DNA from: Caloranaerobacter ferrireducens
GTDB lineage: Bacteria > Bacillota > Clostridia > Tissierellales > Thermohalobacteraceae
DNA: 64,000 nucleotides
Assembly (NCBI RefSeq): GCF_001730685.1
Contig: NZ_MDJR01000002.1
Location: 62,001-126,000, forward strand
Direction of reading: 5' to 3'
This document shows positions 43,108-52,375 of this stretch, piece by piece (position 1 is the stretch's first letter; the number at the start of each line of letters is the position of its first letter). The notes below the pieces were generated by a model. That model saw nothing but the letters and a program-made list of their open reading frames with translations, made no database searches and was not told where the DNA came from. The translations under genes and the position numbers were made by a program.

Positions 43108-44385
43108 ATGGAAAGAGTGCTAAGAAACAAACCTAATATACTTAGAAATAGGGATTTTATGCTGCTTATAATTGGTAAAATAGTTTCTAATGTTGGAAAT
43201 TCTCTGCATAATGCAGCTGTTGCTTGGTATATTATGAGTCTAGTTGGTGAGAAAAGTGCAGGGGTTTTTATGGGTATATTTGGAATGTGTTCATTGATAC
43301 CTTCTATAATTTTTGGACCTATTTCAGGTGTGTTTGTTGATAAAATAGATAGGAAAAAAATTATAGTAGGAACAGATTTTATCCGTGGAGGTCTTATTTT
43401 ATTATTAGCTTTATTATCTTATTTTGATATGTTAAAACTATGGATCTTATTTGGAATAACAGCAATAAGTGCTTTTTTTGCAACTTTTTTTAATCCGGCA
43501 GTAAGTGCAACAATTCCTAATATAGTTGAAGAAAAAGATTTAAATAGGGCTAATTCATTAGATGGTATGAGTTTACAGTTATCTTGGATTGTAGGAGTAG
43601 CTATATCGGGATTTCTATACTATTGGATAGGTATCTTAGGAATATTTATTTTAAATGGAATTTCATTTATTATATCTGGAATATCTGAAACATTTATAAA
43701 TATTCCACCTATTAAAAGAGATATAGATAATACTAATAAAAATGAATGGAGCTTTTGGAAAGATTTCAAAGAAGGAGTAGTATTTTTAAAGAGACAGAAA
43801 GCTATAGTTGTACTATTAGGCTTTGCATTAGTAATTAATTTTCTATTTAATCCAATTTTTCAAATAGTATTTCCTAAAACAATAAAGTTCACATTAAATC
43901 TAACAGCTAAGGAAAATGGTATTTTAAGTTCTGCATTTCCAATTGGAGCAATAATAGGGATGTTTATGTTATCAATATTGCCATCTAGAGAAAAATATTA
44001 TATGTTCATGATAAATGGTATTATAGCAGATGGTTTGATTATAATACTGTTCGGTATTCCATTGATATTTTTTAAGTTTTCATTGATTTCATCTTTTGGA
44101 GTTTATGTAATATTTTTATTTTTAATTTTAGTACTAGGTGTTGTTAGCGCTTTGGTTAATGTCCCTATTAATACAACATTTCAAAAAATAGTGCCTGATG
44201 AATTTAGAGGTAGATTTTTTGGAATATTGAATACATTAACTCAAGGGATAGTACCATTAGGATTAGCTGTACTTGGATATATTTCAGATAAATTAGCTTC
44301 TTCAACTATATTTATATTTTCTGGAATTATAGTTTCATTACTAGGGATATGGATGTTCTTTATACCAGAGTTAAGAGAATTTTAG
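43108..44385 (+). CDS. MFS transporter (EntS/MFS_3-like)
   Basis: A 425-residue transporter with about 12 membrane helices. Family marks are the start FMLLIIGKIVSNVGNSLHNAAVAWYI, the loop motif GPISGVFVDKIDRKKIIVGTD after helix 2, and a second-half counterpart VPDEFRGRFFGILNT. The group includes exporters of siderophores and macrolides; a drug or metabolite exporter is the most likely role. ATG 43108 follows a run of eight G residues. It is monocistronic, upstream of riboswitch 3. Confidence 0.88.
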   Translation: MERVLRNKPNILRNRDFMLLIIGKIVSNVGNSLHNAAVAWYIMSLVGEKSAGVFMGIFGMCSLIPSIIFGPISGVFVDKIDRKKIIVGTDFIRGGLILLLALLSYFDMLKLWILFGITAISAFFATFFNPAVSATIPNIVEEKDLNRANSLDGMSLQLSWIVGVAISGFLYYWIGILGIFILNGISFIISGISETFINIPPIKRDIDNTNKNEWSFWKDFKEGVVFLKRQKAIVVLLGFALVINFLFNPIFQIVFPKTIKFTLNLTAKENGILSSAFPIGAIIGMFMLSILPSREKYYMFMINGIIADGLIIILFGIPLIFFKFSLISSFGVYVIFLFLILVLGVVSALVNVPINTTFQKIVPDEFRGRFFGILNTLTQGIVPLGLAVLGYISDKLASSTIFIFSGIIVSLLGIWMFFIPELREF

Positions 44386-44477
44386 GCACAGATAAAATAT
44401 GTTTATAAGTTATAAAAATGGGTAAAAAATATATAAATTCTAATAAAAAGAAGAGAAAAAAGAGAGAGCTTGTTATA

Positions 44478-44562
44478 TAGATAAAGGCAAACCTATCGAA
44501 AGGTAGGGGCGCAAAGCTATGGGCCTAAGGTAGCATTTACTATGGTTGCCAGGTTGCAAATT
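44478..44562 (+). promoter_or_regulatory. c-di-GMP-I (GEMM-I) riboswitch aptamer 3
   Basis: AAAGGCAAACCTATC-GAAA-GGTAGGGGCGCAAAG, GGGCCTAAGG, and TTGCCAGGTTGC at the 3' side. The core up to the P3 region is identical to aptamer 1 over about 30 nt. A clear terminator follows at 44573, and the HD-GYP gene begins at 44637. Confidence 0.93.
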
Positions 44563-44572
44563 TATAGAATAT

Positions 44573-44612
44573 ACCTACCAGGGTTACCTTTATCGGTAGG
44601 TGTTTTATTTTT
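44573..44612 (+). terminator. Riboswitch 3 terminator
   Basis: ACCTACC (44573-44579) and GGTAGGT (44595-44601), then GTTTTATTTTTTATT, 25 nt before the HD-GYP start. Confidence 0.83.
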
Positions 44613-44636
44613 TATTAAAAGAGAGGAGTTGATTAG

Positions 44637-46361
44637 ATGATAAGCTTGATTAAATTTGATAATCAGCTCTCGACAGAAGAATATTTGCATGGAGGGATTA
44701 GGAGAATTGCTAATCTATTAGGTTACGATGTAGCAAAATTGATTACATTTGATGAAAGTAATACATATGCTACATTTCAAAGAATTTTTATTAGAGAAGG
44801 TATAGATTACAATGTAAGTTATAAGAATTCTAAGCGTTTAATAAAGCATTTTTCAAATTGCGTTTTCGGTTTATTAATAAAGACTAAGCAAATTATATTT
44901 TTAAGTAAAAATAAAGATGATAAAGCTGAGTACTTACCTTTAATTGAAGAAATGGAAAATGAAATTTATATACCGCTATTTTCTGGAAACGGAAAGAATA
45001 GAGAAGTAACAGGTTGTTTATATTTAGGATGTACCGATAAAACTAAAGTAGTTGATGGTAGTACATTTTTAGATAAAGATATATCTAGAGAATTATCAAT
45101 TATACAAAATCTATATCAATTAGAATATATCAAAATATCTAGGAAAAAAAGAATGCTAAATGTAATATATATGATGTCTCAAATAATAAGGGAAAGAGAA
45201 CCTTATATGATAACTCATCCATACAATGTGGCACAATGGTCATTAGCTATAGGAAAAGAATTAGGATTTGATGAAAAACGATTAGAAACATTATATTTAT
45301 CGGCGGTGTTACATGATTTGGGTAAAATTTATATAAGTGCAGACATATTAAATAAACCAACAAAATTAACTGATGAGGAATATAAAAAAGTGAAGAAACA
45401 TTCTGTGTACAGTTATAGTATTATAAAAAACATGCTACAATTCACAGAAAATTTTGACAAGATAGCGATTTTTGCAAAGCATCATCATGAAAGATATGAC
45501 GGTAAAGGATATCCAGATGGATTAAAGGGAGAAGAAATACCTTTGGAAAGCAGGATAATAAGTGTTGCAGATACAGTAGATGCCATGATGTCAAACAGAA
45601 CATATAAAAAAGCTAAATCGATAAATACTGTTATAAATGAGCTTATCAGAAATAAAGGTAAACAATTTGACCCTAATATTGCAGAGATTATGATTAAAAT
45701 ATTGATGAAATCTAAAGCTATAAATGAGGAAATATTATCGGAACCTATTATATGGGGAACATTGTTAATTACAACATCAGGAAAAGAATACTTTATTGAA
45801 GGAACATTAGTTAAAAACGAAGATAAATATGTATTTATGACTGAAACATTTGACTTTAATAGGGATATAGAAAAATCAAAGATTACAGACATTAGATTAT
45901 ATTTAGAAAAAAACCAGAATGTGAGTGAATATGATATAAAAATTGATAAATATTATAAAAATGAGCTTTATATTTCAGAAATTGAAGCAAAGCATATTGG
46001 AGATTCGTTTAGTATGCTATGGGATTTAGAGGGATTTTTAATAGACAATAAGAAGAAAGTTTACAAAATAAATATAACTAGAGTCGGTGGAAACTTTATG
46101 TCATTCTATATTAATGATTTAAAAATAGATAAAGAAGGAATGGATAAAATATTGAAAGTAGTCATTCAATTTGAAGAAGACTGTAATGTAGTGGTTACTG
46201 GTAAAATAAGCAGATCATATCATGTAGGTATTAAAAATTATTACGATTTTAACTTTATTAATATATCAGATTCAGTAAGAGATAATATTTTCAGGCAATT
46301 ATTCAAAAAACAAATAGAAACTAGAAAATCAATAATTTACTCATTGGCACATTCTAATTAA
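44637..46361 (+). CDS. HD-GYP protein with GAF-like and PilZ-like regions
   Basis: A 574-residue cytoplasmic protein. Residues about 20-165 look like a GAF-type sensor; the HD-GYP domain has HDLGKIYISADIL at about residue 226 and HHHERYDGKGYPDGL at about 281, so it should hydrolyse c-di-GMP. Beyond residue 370 there are two beta-rich parts, the last ending in a PilZ-like SDSVRDNIFRQLFKKQIETR. I do not see a clear RxxxR c-di-GMP-binding motif there. Under riboswitch 3, so its expression depends on the nucleotide it degrades. ATG 44637 follows GAGAGGAG. Confidence 0.88.
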   Translation: MISLIKFDNQLSTEEYLHGGIRRIANLLGYDVAKLITFDESNTYATFQRIFIREGIDYNVSYKNSKRLIKHFSNCVFGLLIKTKQIIFLSKNKDDKAEYLPLIEEMENEIYIPLFSGNGKNREVTGCLYLGCTDKTKVVDGSTFLDKDISRELSIIQNLYQLEYIKISRKKRMLNVIYMMSQIIREREPYMITHPYNVAQWSLAIGKELGFDEKRLETLYLSAVLHDLGKIYISADILNKPTKLTDEEYKKVKKHSVYSYSIIKNMLQFTENFDKIAIFAKHHHERYDGKGYPDGLKGEEIPLESRIISVADTVDAMMSNRTYKKAKSINTVINELIRNKGKQFDPNIAEIMIKILMKSKAINEEILSEPIIWGTLLITTSGKEYFIEGTLVKNEDKYVFMTETFDFNRDIEKSKITDIRLYLEKNQNVSEYDIKIDKYYKNELYISEIEAKHIGDSFSMLWDLEGFLIDNKKKVYKINITRVGGNFMSFYINDLKIDKEGMDKILKVVIQFEEDCNVVVTGKISRSYHVGIKNYYDFNFINISDSVRDNIFRQLFKKQIETRKSIIYSLAHSN

Positions 46362-46424
46362 TAAAAATGTAGTGTGTTTATGCATATGATTATCTAGAGT
46401 TATAATATAGTACTAATTCACATA

Positions 46425-46466
46425 AAGTAGCAAGATAACGATATATTGTCTTGCTACTTATTTTTG
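46425..46466 (+). terminator. Intrinsic terminator after HD-GYP gene
   Basis: AAGTAGCAAGA (46425-46435) and TCTTGCTACTT (46449-46459), then ATTTTT. Confidence 0.85.
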
Positions 46467-46572
46467 TGTCAATTAGAGGATTTCTATAAACAGTCGTCGA
46501 ATTAATATTAACTGCTGTCAATTTTTTATTAATAATTTTTATTAATAAACAACAGAAGAGGAAGGTGGACAA

Positions 46573-48192
46573 ATGAGTGATATTAATGTTTTTAAGAAAA
46601 TACTTTTCAAATTAATATCTAAGAAATCAGCTAGAATTACTTTGGCATTTACTATGCTATTAGGTCTTTTAGCTAATTTTGCACTAATATTTTTACTTAA
46701 AATTTCTAATGTATTTATAATATCAGTTGTTAATTTTATTACATTACTATTACCAGTATATATAGTGGTAGATACTTCGCTTATATCTTGCCATAAGGAT
46801 ATTGTAAATTATTTGAACCAAATAACAGAAGGTAATTATAAATTAAGAATACCAGTATTTGGTGATGATGAAGTCGGTAGAACTATAAAAGCTATAAATA
46901 ATTTGAGTTTAAATTATAGAGATATGTTTGAAAAAATAATTGCTGTTTCAATTAAGACTTCAGAATTAACTAAGAAATTGAGAGAATTTATGGATATTAA
47001 TGATGAAAAAGTACATGAGATATCAAATGCTATAGAAAAAGTAGTCGAATATAATAATGAGTATGCAGAGAATATTGGTAATTCAATAAGCAAACTGGAT
47101 GATATAGAAAACTATATAGAAGAGATTGAACATATAGTAAATGCAGCTAATAATTCTTCTATAAAGTCTAGAGATGTGTCAGAAAAAGGAGAAATTACAA
47201 TACAGGAAACTTTTGCTAAATTTTATGAAGTACAAAGTACTGTAGAAAATTTATTTAGCATAATAAAAGAGCTTGGAGATAAGTCAAAATTAATAATAGA
47301 AATAGTAAATTCTATTAATGATATAGCTAAAAGAACAAATTTATTGGCATTAAATGCGGCTATTGAAAGTGCTAGGGCAGGAGAAGCAGGGAGAGGCTTT
47401 GCAGTTGTTGCTGAAGAAATTAGAGGTCTGTCTGAAGATACTACAAAATCGCTTAAAGAGATAGAAAATATTGTGATGGAGATATCTGGTAGTATCAATA
47501 GTGCTATAGCAACAACAGAAGAGAATAGAAGAGTTACTAAAGAGGCACTTGAAAAAGCAGAAGATTCTAAGAAAGTATTTGATGAGATAAAACTAAATTC
47601 ACACGTTACAGAAGAAAAGGTGAATGCTTCTTTCAATATATTGAGTGAGCTTAAGGAAAATATTTCATATATAATAGAAAATATAGATTCTATCTCACAA
47701 AGAACAAACGCTACAGTTGCTTGTACGAATGAATCTTTTAATGCTATGAAGTTGTTAGAAGACAGCGTTTTAGACTTATCAAAATCTGTAAATAATCTTG
47801 ATGTAATGGCAAAAGAACTTTATAAATATGTAGCAGATGATACTACCGATAAAATATTAAGGAATCAAATAAAGATTTTAAGTAAAATTATTAGAGATGA
47901 TCTAACAGTAGAAGATTGTATAAGAATAGCAGATGAGCTACATATAGATAATTTCCAGATTACTGACCAAAATGGAGTAATAGTTAGTGCAACAGAGAAA
48001 AATAGTATAGGATTGAATTTGTTTGAAATCTATGAGCCTTATAGAGATTTTTATAAAAAAGGTAATATAACAGAATGTTATTTAACTCCAGTGGTTAAGA
48101 GAGTAGATGGGAAATATGCTCGTTTTTGTGCAATGCTAAGAAAGGATAGAAAAGGACTTATTATAGTTGAATATGAAATAGGTAGTATATAG
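46573..48192 (+). CDS. Methyl-accepting chemotaxis protein with C-terminal sensor-like domain
   Basis: A 539-residue receptor. Two membrane helices lie close together near residues 20-70 with a minimal loop, then HAMP (about 75-115) and the signalling domain with [21 protein letters not shown]. After the coiled coil, about 100 residues (from about 430) form a separate domain: [20 protein letters not shown]...[15 protein letters not shown], which resembles a PAS/Cache-like sensor placed after the signalling hairpin in the cytoplasm. Sensory input would therefore come from inside the cell. ATG 46573 follows GAGGAAGG. Confidence 0.88.
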   Translation: MSDINVFKKILFKLISKKSARITLAFTMLLGLLANFALIFLLKISNVFIISVVNFITLLLPVYIVVDTSLISCHKDIVNYLNQITEGNYKLRIPVFGDDEVGRTIKAINNLSLNYRDMFEKIIAVSIKTSELTKKLREFMDINDEKVHEISNAIEKVVEYNNEYAENIGNSISKLDDIENYIEEIEHIVNAANNSSIKSRDVSEKGEITIQETFAKFYEVQSTVENLFSIIKELGDKSKLIIEIVNSINDIAKRTNLLALNAAIESARAGEAGRGFAVVAEEIRGLSEDTTKSLKEIENIVMEISGSINSAIATTEENRRVTKEALEKAEDSKKVFDEIKLNSHVTEEKVNASFNILSELKENISYIIENIDSISQRTNATVACTNESFNAMKLLEDSVLDLSKSVNNLDVMAKELYKYVADDTTDKILRNQIKILSKIIRDDLTVEDCIRIADELHIDNFQITDQNGVIVSATEKNSIGLNLFEIYEPYRDFYKKGNITECYLTPVVKRVDGKYARFCAMLRKDRKGLIIVEYEIGSI

Positions 48193-48287
48193 TTAATATT
48201 ACAGTTTAATTACAAATATTGACTTATGGAACAAAATGGTTTACTATAAAAAAGTAACCAAATAATTATGAAAGGGAGGTAGGACTT

Positions 48288-48395
48288 ATGATTAAGAAAA
48301 TAGTGATTTATGGCAGAGAGTTACAAAATAATAGCACTATCATTATGAATAAGGAAGATAGCCCTACCTTACCTATTTGTGGTGGTCTGAGCTAA
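48288..48395 (+). CDS. Leader peptide of the ABC exporter operon
   Basis: A 35-residue ORF starting ATG 48288 with a strong GGGAGGTAGG. It begins MIKKIVIYGRELQNNSTIIM and ends SPTLPICGGLS. Its stop is followed by a hairpin (TCTGAGC/GCTTAGA) and two terminators before the ABC genes. This organisation matches the bmrB leader that controls bmrCD in Bacillus subtilis by ribosome-mediated attenuation; a short export substrate is an alternative. No sequence similarity to BmrB is claimed. Confidence 0.6.
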   Translation: MIKKIVIYGRELQNNSTIIMNKEDSPTLPICGGLS

Positions 48396-48423
48396 TAAAT
48401 ATCTATGCTTAGAGTGGAAATTA

Positions 48424-48455
48424 GGCTATAGGGTATTTTCCCTATGGCCTTTTTG
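48424..48455 (+). terminator. Attenuator terminator 1 upstream of ABC genes
   Basis: GGCTATAGGG (48424-48433) and CCCTATGGCC (48440-48449), followed by TTTTTGT. It lies between the leader peptide and the first ABC gene. Confidence 0.82.
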
Positions 48456-48471
48456 TATACCACAATAGTTT

Positions 48472-48507
48472 AGCCATGGGTCTTCCTATGGCTTATTATT
48501 CTTTTTT
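48472..48507 (+). terminator. Attenuator terminator 2 upstream of ABC genes
   Basis: AGCCATGGG (48472-48480) and CCTATGGCT (48485-48493), then TATTATTCTTTTTT. Its 3' strand CCTATGGC repeats that of terminator 1, so the two hairpins could exchange partners. Confidence 0.72.
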
Positions 48508-48537
48508 GGGGCTATCTGAGCAAAAGGGGGAATTGAT

Positions 48538-50271
48538 TTGAAAAGAATATGGAAGTATATAAGCAAATACAAAGGGTATTATTTAGTAGCTATGCTTTCA
48601 ATGATAATAGCTATGGCACTTGATATGTTTAATCCACGATTAACTAAAGCTATAATTGATGATGTTATAGTTGGGGGCAAGACTGAAATTTTAGCGAAAT
48701 TACTTTTAGCTCTTGTTGGAATAACCTTATCAAGAGCTGTTTTGGGATATATTAAGGAGTATCTGTTTGATACTACTAGTAGTAAAATAGTTAAAGCACT
48801 TAGAAAAGATTTATTTGATCATATACAAACTTTATCATTTTCATATTTTGACGGTATGAATACAGGTGAAATTTTAGCAAGACTTTCCGAAGATGTAGAT
48901 AATGTATGGCAGGCTTTAGGCTTTGGTATTATGCTATTTGTTGAACAAATTATTTACTTTATAGTGGCTACAGTGATGTTATTTACATTAAGCTGGAAAA
49001 TAGCTTTGTTAAGCCTTGCTACAATGCCATTAATAGCATATCTTGCTGTAACACTAGAAAAACAGATAGATGAAGTATATGAAAAGATAAGTGACCAAGG
49101 TGCTTTATTAAATACAACAGCTCAAGAGAATGTAGCAGGAGTAAGATTGGTTAGGGCATTTGCTAGAGAAAAATATGAGATTGAAAAGTTTTTAAGTCAA
49201 AATAGAGAAAATTATAAATTGAATGTAAAACGAGCTGATATCTGGGCTAAATATCATCCTATTATAGAGTTTTTATCAAATGCGACAAGTGTTTTAATAA
49301 TAACAGTTGGAGGGATTCTAGTAATCAAAGAAGATATTTCAATAGGAACATTAGTGGCAGCTAATTTTTATGTATTTATGCTTATTTGGCCTATGAGAAT
49401 GTTAGGATGGCTTACTAATATACTTGGACAATGCAACGCTTCTTTGAAAAAGATTGACAAAATATTTAATGAGAAGCCTGCTATTAAAAACGTTGAAAAT
49501 CCTATAGTACCAAAATCTATTGAGGGATATATTAAATTTGAAAATGTGTCTTTAGAATATGATGGAGTAAAAGTTCTAAAGAATATAAATCTTGAGGCAA
49601 AACCAGGTAGTACAATTGCGATAATGGGTACTACAGGTGCAGGAAAAAGTTCATTAGTTAATTTAATACCAAGATTCTATGATTGTACTGAAGGAAGAAT
49701 ATTATTAGATGGTATAGATATTAAGAATATTGATCTTAACTTTTTAAGAGATCAAATATCAGTAGTAATGCAAGATGTATTCTTATTTTCAGATACCATT
49801 GAAGAAAATATAAAATTTGGAATAAAAGATATAGAAAATGTAGATATAGTGAGGGCAGCAAGAGATGCACAAGTATATGAGTTTGTTATGGAAATGAAAG
49901 ATGGATTTAATACGATAATTGGTGAACGTGGTGTTGGGTTATCTGGAGGACAAAAGCAGAGAATCTCTATAGCAAGAGCATTGGCTAAAGAATCGAAAAT
50001 TCTAATATTAGATGATGCAACTTCAGCTTTAGATACGGAAACAGAATACAAAATTGAAAGAGCTATAGAAAATAGAAAGAAATTGACTAAATTTATAATA
50101 GCTCATAGGATTTCAGCAGTAAAGAACGCTGATGAAATAATTATATTGGAAAACGGTGAGATTATTGAAAGAGGTACGCATGAGGAGCTTTTAGAGAAAA
50201 AAGGTAAATATTATGACACATATTTTGAGCAGACAAAAGGTCTCTATATAGAGACACAGGAGGTGATATAA
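48538..50271 (+). CDS. Heterodimeric ABC exporter subunit 1 (BmrC-like)
   Basis: A 577-residue half-transporter: six membrane helices (about 10-300), then the nucleotide-binding domain with Walker A GTTGAGKSS, signature LSGGQKQR, and Walker B ILILDDATSALD. The usual catalytic glutamate after Walker B is aspartate, marking a degenerate site in the heterodimer. It likely exports drugs or lipophilic compounds with the 50271 product. Start TTG 48538 behind AAGGGGG. The stop overlaps the next start by one base. Confidence 0.92.
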   Translation: MKRIWKYISKYKGYYLVAMLSMIIAMALDMFNPRLTKAIIDDVIVGGKTEILAKLLLALVGITLSRAVLGYIKEYLFDTTSSKIVKALRKDLFDHIQTLSFSYFDGMNTGEILARLSEDVDNVWQALGFGIMLFVEQIIYFIVATVMLFTLSWKIALLSLATMPLIAYLAVTLEKQIDEVYEKISDQGALLNTTAQENVAGVRLVRAFAREKYEIEKFLSQNRENYKLNVKRADIWAKYHPIIEFLSNATSVLIITVGGILVIKEDISIGTLVAANFYVFMLIWPMRMLGWLTNILGQCNASLKKIDKIFNEKPAIKNVENPIVPKSIEGYIKFENVSLEYDGVKVLKNINLEAKPGSTIAIMGTTGAGKSSLVNLIPRFYDCTEGRILLDGIDIKNIDLNFLRDQISVVMQDVFLFSDTIEENIKFGIKDIENVDIVRAARDAQVYEFVMEMKDGFNTIIGERGVGLSGGQKQRISIARALAKESKILILDDATSALDTETEYKIERAIENRKKLTKFIIAHRISAVKNADEIIILENGEIIERGTHEELLEKKGKYYDTYFEQTKGLYIETQEVI

Positions 50272-52064
50272 TGGCTAAAAATACAGTAAGACAAGATGAA
50301 AAACTTAATGAAATTGTAAAGATAGATATTATTAAAAGATTATATTCATATTTAAAGCCATATAAATTTCAAGTTTTTCAAGTGCTTATTTTAATGGGAG
50401 CTGTTATTGGAGTCAATCTTATTAATCCATATTTTCTTAGATTAGGTATAGATAAATTTATAGTAGACAGAGATATAACAGGTCTTTTCTCATTGGGAAG
50501 ATTAATGATTTTAATTAATATAGTTTCTATGATTTGTTCTAGATGGAGAATTAAGAAGATGGCTAGGATAACCAATAATATATTAGTTACTATAAGGCAT
50601 CAGTTATATAAGCATATACAGAAACTATCATTTGAGTTTTTTGATAGTCGTCCAAATGGAAAGATTATTGCTAGGATTATTGGAGATGTAAACTCTTTAA
50701 ACAATTTATTTACAAGTAGCGTTACAAATCTAATTCCAGATTTAGTTACTTTAATAGCAGTTGTAGTAATAATGATTTCTATGAATTTAAAATTAGCTTT
50801 AGTATCTCTTGTAACACTACCATTTTTACTAGTGTCTATGTTTTTGATAGAGGTTACTTGTAGGAAGAGATGGCAGTTATTTAGGAAAAAGAATTCCAAT
50901 ATGAAAGGGTATATTCATGAAAATTTCTCTGGTATTAGAGTTATACAGAGTTTTGCTGTTGAAGATAAGACTAGTAGAGGGTTTAATGAGATACTAACAG
51001 AGCTCAGGATGGCATTTGTTAAGGCAGTAAGATCAAGCGATTTATTTTGGCCATCAGTTGAGCTTTCATGGGGAATAGGTTCAGTAATAGTATTTTGGTA
51101 CGGAGTAAAATTATTAAATACTGGAGAAATTAGTGTAGGACTTTTAGTTGCTTTCACAAGCTATATATCAATGTTCTGGCGACCTATAATGAATCTAAGC
51201 AATTTCTATAATAACTTAATTACAAATATGGCGGCAGCAGAGAGAATATTTGAAATAATGGATATAAAACCTGATATAGAAGATAAAAAAGGTGCTAAAA
51301 CTATGCCAAAAATAAAAGGAAACGTTGTGTTTAAACATGTTCATTTTAGTTATGACGAGAATGATGTTGTTTTGAAAAATATAAATTTTAGTGTTAAAGC
51401 TGGAGAAACAATAGCATTGGTAGGTCCAACTGGAGCTGGTAAGACAACAATAGTAAACTTAATAGCAAGATTTTATGATGTAGATAGTGGAGAAGTATTA
51501 ATAGATGGATACAATGTTTCAGATGTCAAGTTAGAAACCTTAAGAAGCCAAATGGGTATTATGCTTCAGGATACATTCCTATTTTCAGGTACAATAAAGG
51601 AAAATATAAGATATGGTAAACTTGATGCAACTGATGAAGAAATAATTAAGGCAGCTAAAGCTGCTTATGCTCACGACTTTATTATGAAATTGCCAAAAGG
51701 ATATGATACAGATATAAATGAAAGAGGAACAAGATTATCTGTAGGACAAAGACAACTAATAGCATTTGCACGTGCTTTACTAGCAGATCCGAGAATTTTA
51801 ATTTTAGATGAGGCAACATCTAGTATTGATACTCATACAGAAAGGTTGGTTCAAAAAGGGATAGAAAGACTTTTAAAAGGTAGAACATCTTTTGTTATAG
51901 CCCATCGTCTCTCAACAATACAGAATGCAGATCGTATATTTGTTATTGATGATGGTAAGATTAAAGAAATGGGCAATCATAATGAGCTTATGAAAATGAA
52001 GGGGATTTATTATAACCTATTTATGTCGCAGTTTAAGTTTTTGGATAATAAGAAAGTAGTGTAA
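50271..52064 (+). CDS. Heterodimeric ABC exporter subunit 2 (BmrD-like)
   Basis: A 597-residue half-transporter: six helices, Walker A GPTGAGKTT, Walker B LILDEATSSID with catalytic glutamate, but signature LSVGQRQL instead of LSGGQ. In the dimer, this weak signature faces the Walker site of subunit 1 that lacks its glutamate, so the two defects fall in one site and the other site is canonical, as in known asymmetric exporters. ATG 50271 behind GGAGGTGATA overlaps the previous stop. The last bases of this gene are part of a 52-nt duplication. Confidence 0.93.
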   Translation: MAKNTVRQDEKLNEIVKIDIIKRLYSYLKPYKFQVFQVLILMGAVIGVNLINPYFLRLGIDKFIVDRDITGLFSLGRLMILINIVSMICSRWRIKKMARITNNILVTIRHQLYKHIQKLSFEFFDSRPNGKIIARIIGDVNSLNNLFTSSVTNLIPDLVTLIAVVVIMISMNLKLALVSLVTLPFLLVSMFLIEVTCRKRWQLFRKKNSNMKGYIHENFSGIRVIQSFAVEDKTSRGFNEILTELRMAFVKAVRSSDLFWPSVELSWGIGSVIVFWYGVKLLNTGEISVGLLVAFTSYISMFWRPIMNLSNFYNNLITNMAAAERIFEIMDIKPDIEDKKGAKTMPKIKGNVVFKHVHFSYDENDVVLKNINFSVKAGETIALVGPTGAGKTTIVNLIARFYDVDSGEVLIDGYNVSDVKLETLRSQMGIMLQDTFLFSGTIKENIRYGKLDATDEEIIKAAKAAYAHDFIMKLPKGYDTDINERGTRLSVGQRQLIAFARALLADPRILILDEATSSIDTHTERLVQKGIERLLKGRTSFVIAHRLSTIQNADRIFVIDDGKIKEMGNHNELMKMKGIYYNLFMSQFKFLDNKKVV

Positions 52065-52107
52065 TATATAAGCAGTATTGCCCTCTTAAGAATTTTCTTA
52101 AGAGGGC
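52056..52107. terminator. Terminator of the ABC operon, copy 1 of a 52-nt duplication
   Basis: Contains GCCCTCTTAAGAA/TTCTTAAGAGGGC and, downstream on the plus strand, a T8 run. The whole 52 nt, including the last codons of the ABC gene, is repeated exactly at 53224-53275. It also serves the convergent minus-strand genes. Confidence 0.85.
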
Positions 52108-52119
52108 GGTTTTTTTATA

Positions 52120-52350
52120 TTACTTAGAATTGTTTTTTCTTGCGTTGTATATATAGTAAAATCCTAACATTAGCAGTATTAAAGGTATTGTCCAAATGAT
52201 AGATGGTAGCATGTCCCACAATGTATAGGTTTCGATTTCCATAAACGAAAATCGGTATAATGCTAAAAATTTTGATACTACTAATATGAAAGCGGATAAA
52301 AATAAACCTGCTATAATGTATATTGCTGCCAATATATCAAAGTGTTTCAA
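52120..52350 (-). CDS. Two-helix small membrane protein
   Basis: A 76-residue protein with two predicted membrane helices (about 7-30 and 48-68) and a short acidic loop (FMEIETYTLWDML). It starts at TTG 52350 with AAGGGGTG upstream. It lies 25 nt downstream of the 52376 secreted-protein gene in the same direction, so the two are probably co-expressed; a membrane or immunity-like partner is conceivable. No family recognised. Confidence 0.65.
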   Translation of the reverse strand: MKHFDILAAIYIIAGLFLSAFILVVSKFLALYRFSFMEIETYTLWDMLPSIIWTIPLILLMLGFYYIYNARKNNSK

Positions 52351-52375
52351 AATTTCACCCCTTAATTAAATAAAT

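Noticed and set aside
48288-48395. The leader ORF as a RiPP precursor
   Set aside because: The CGGLS end and adjacent ABC genes fit superficially, but there is no maturase, cyclase or peptidase domain nearby and the exporter lacks an N-terminal C39 peptidase; attenuation explains the hairpins better.
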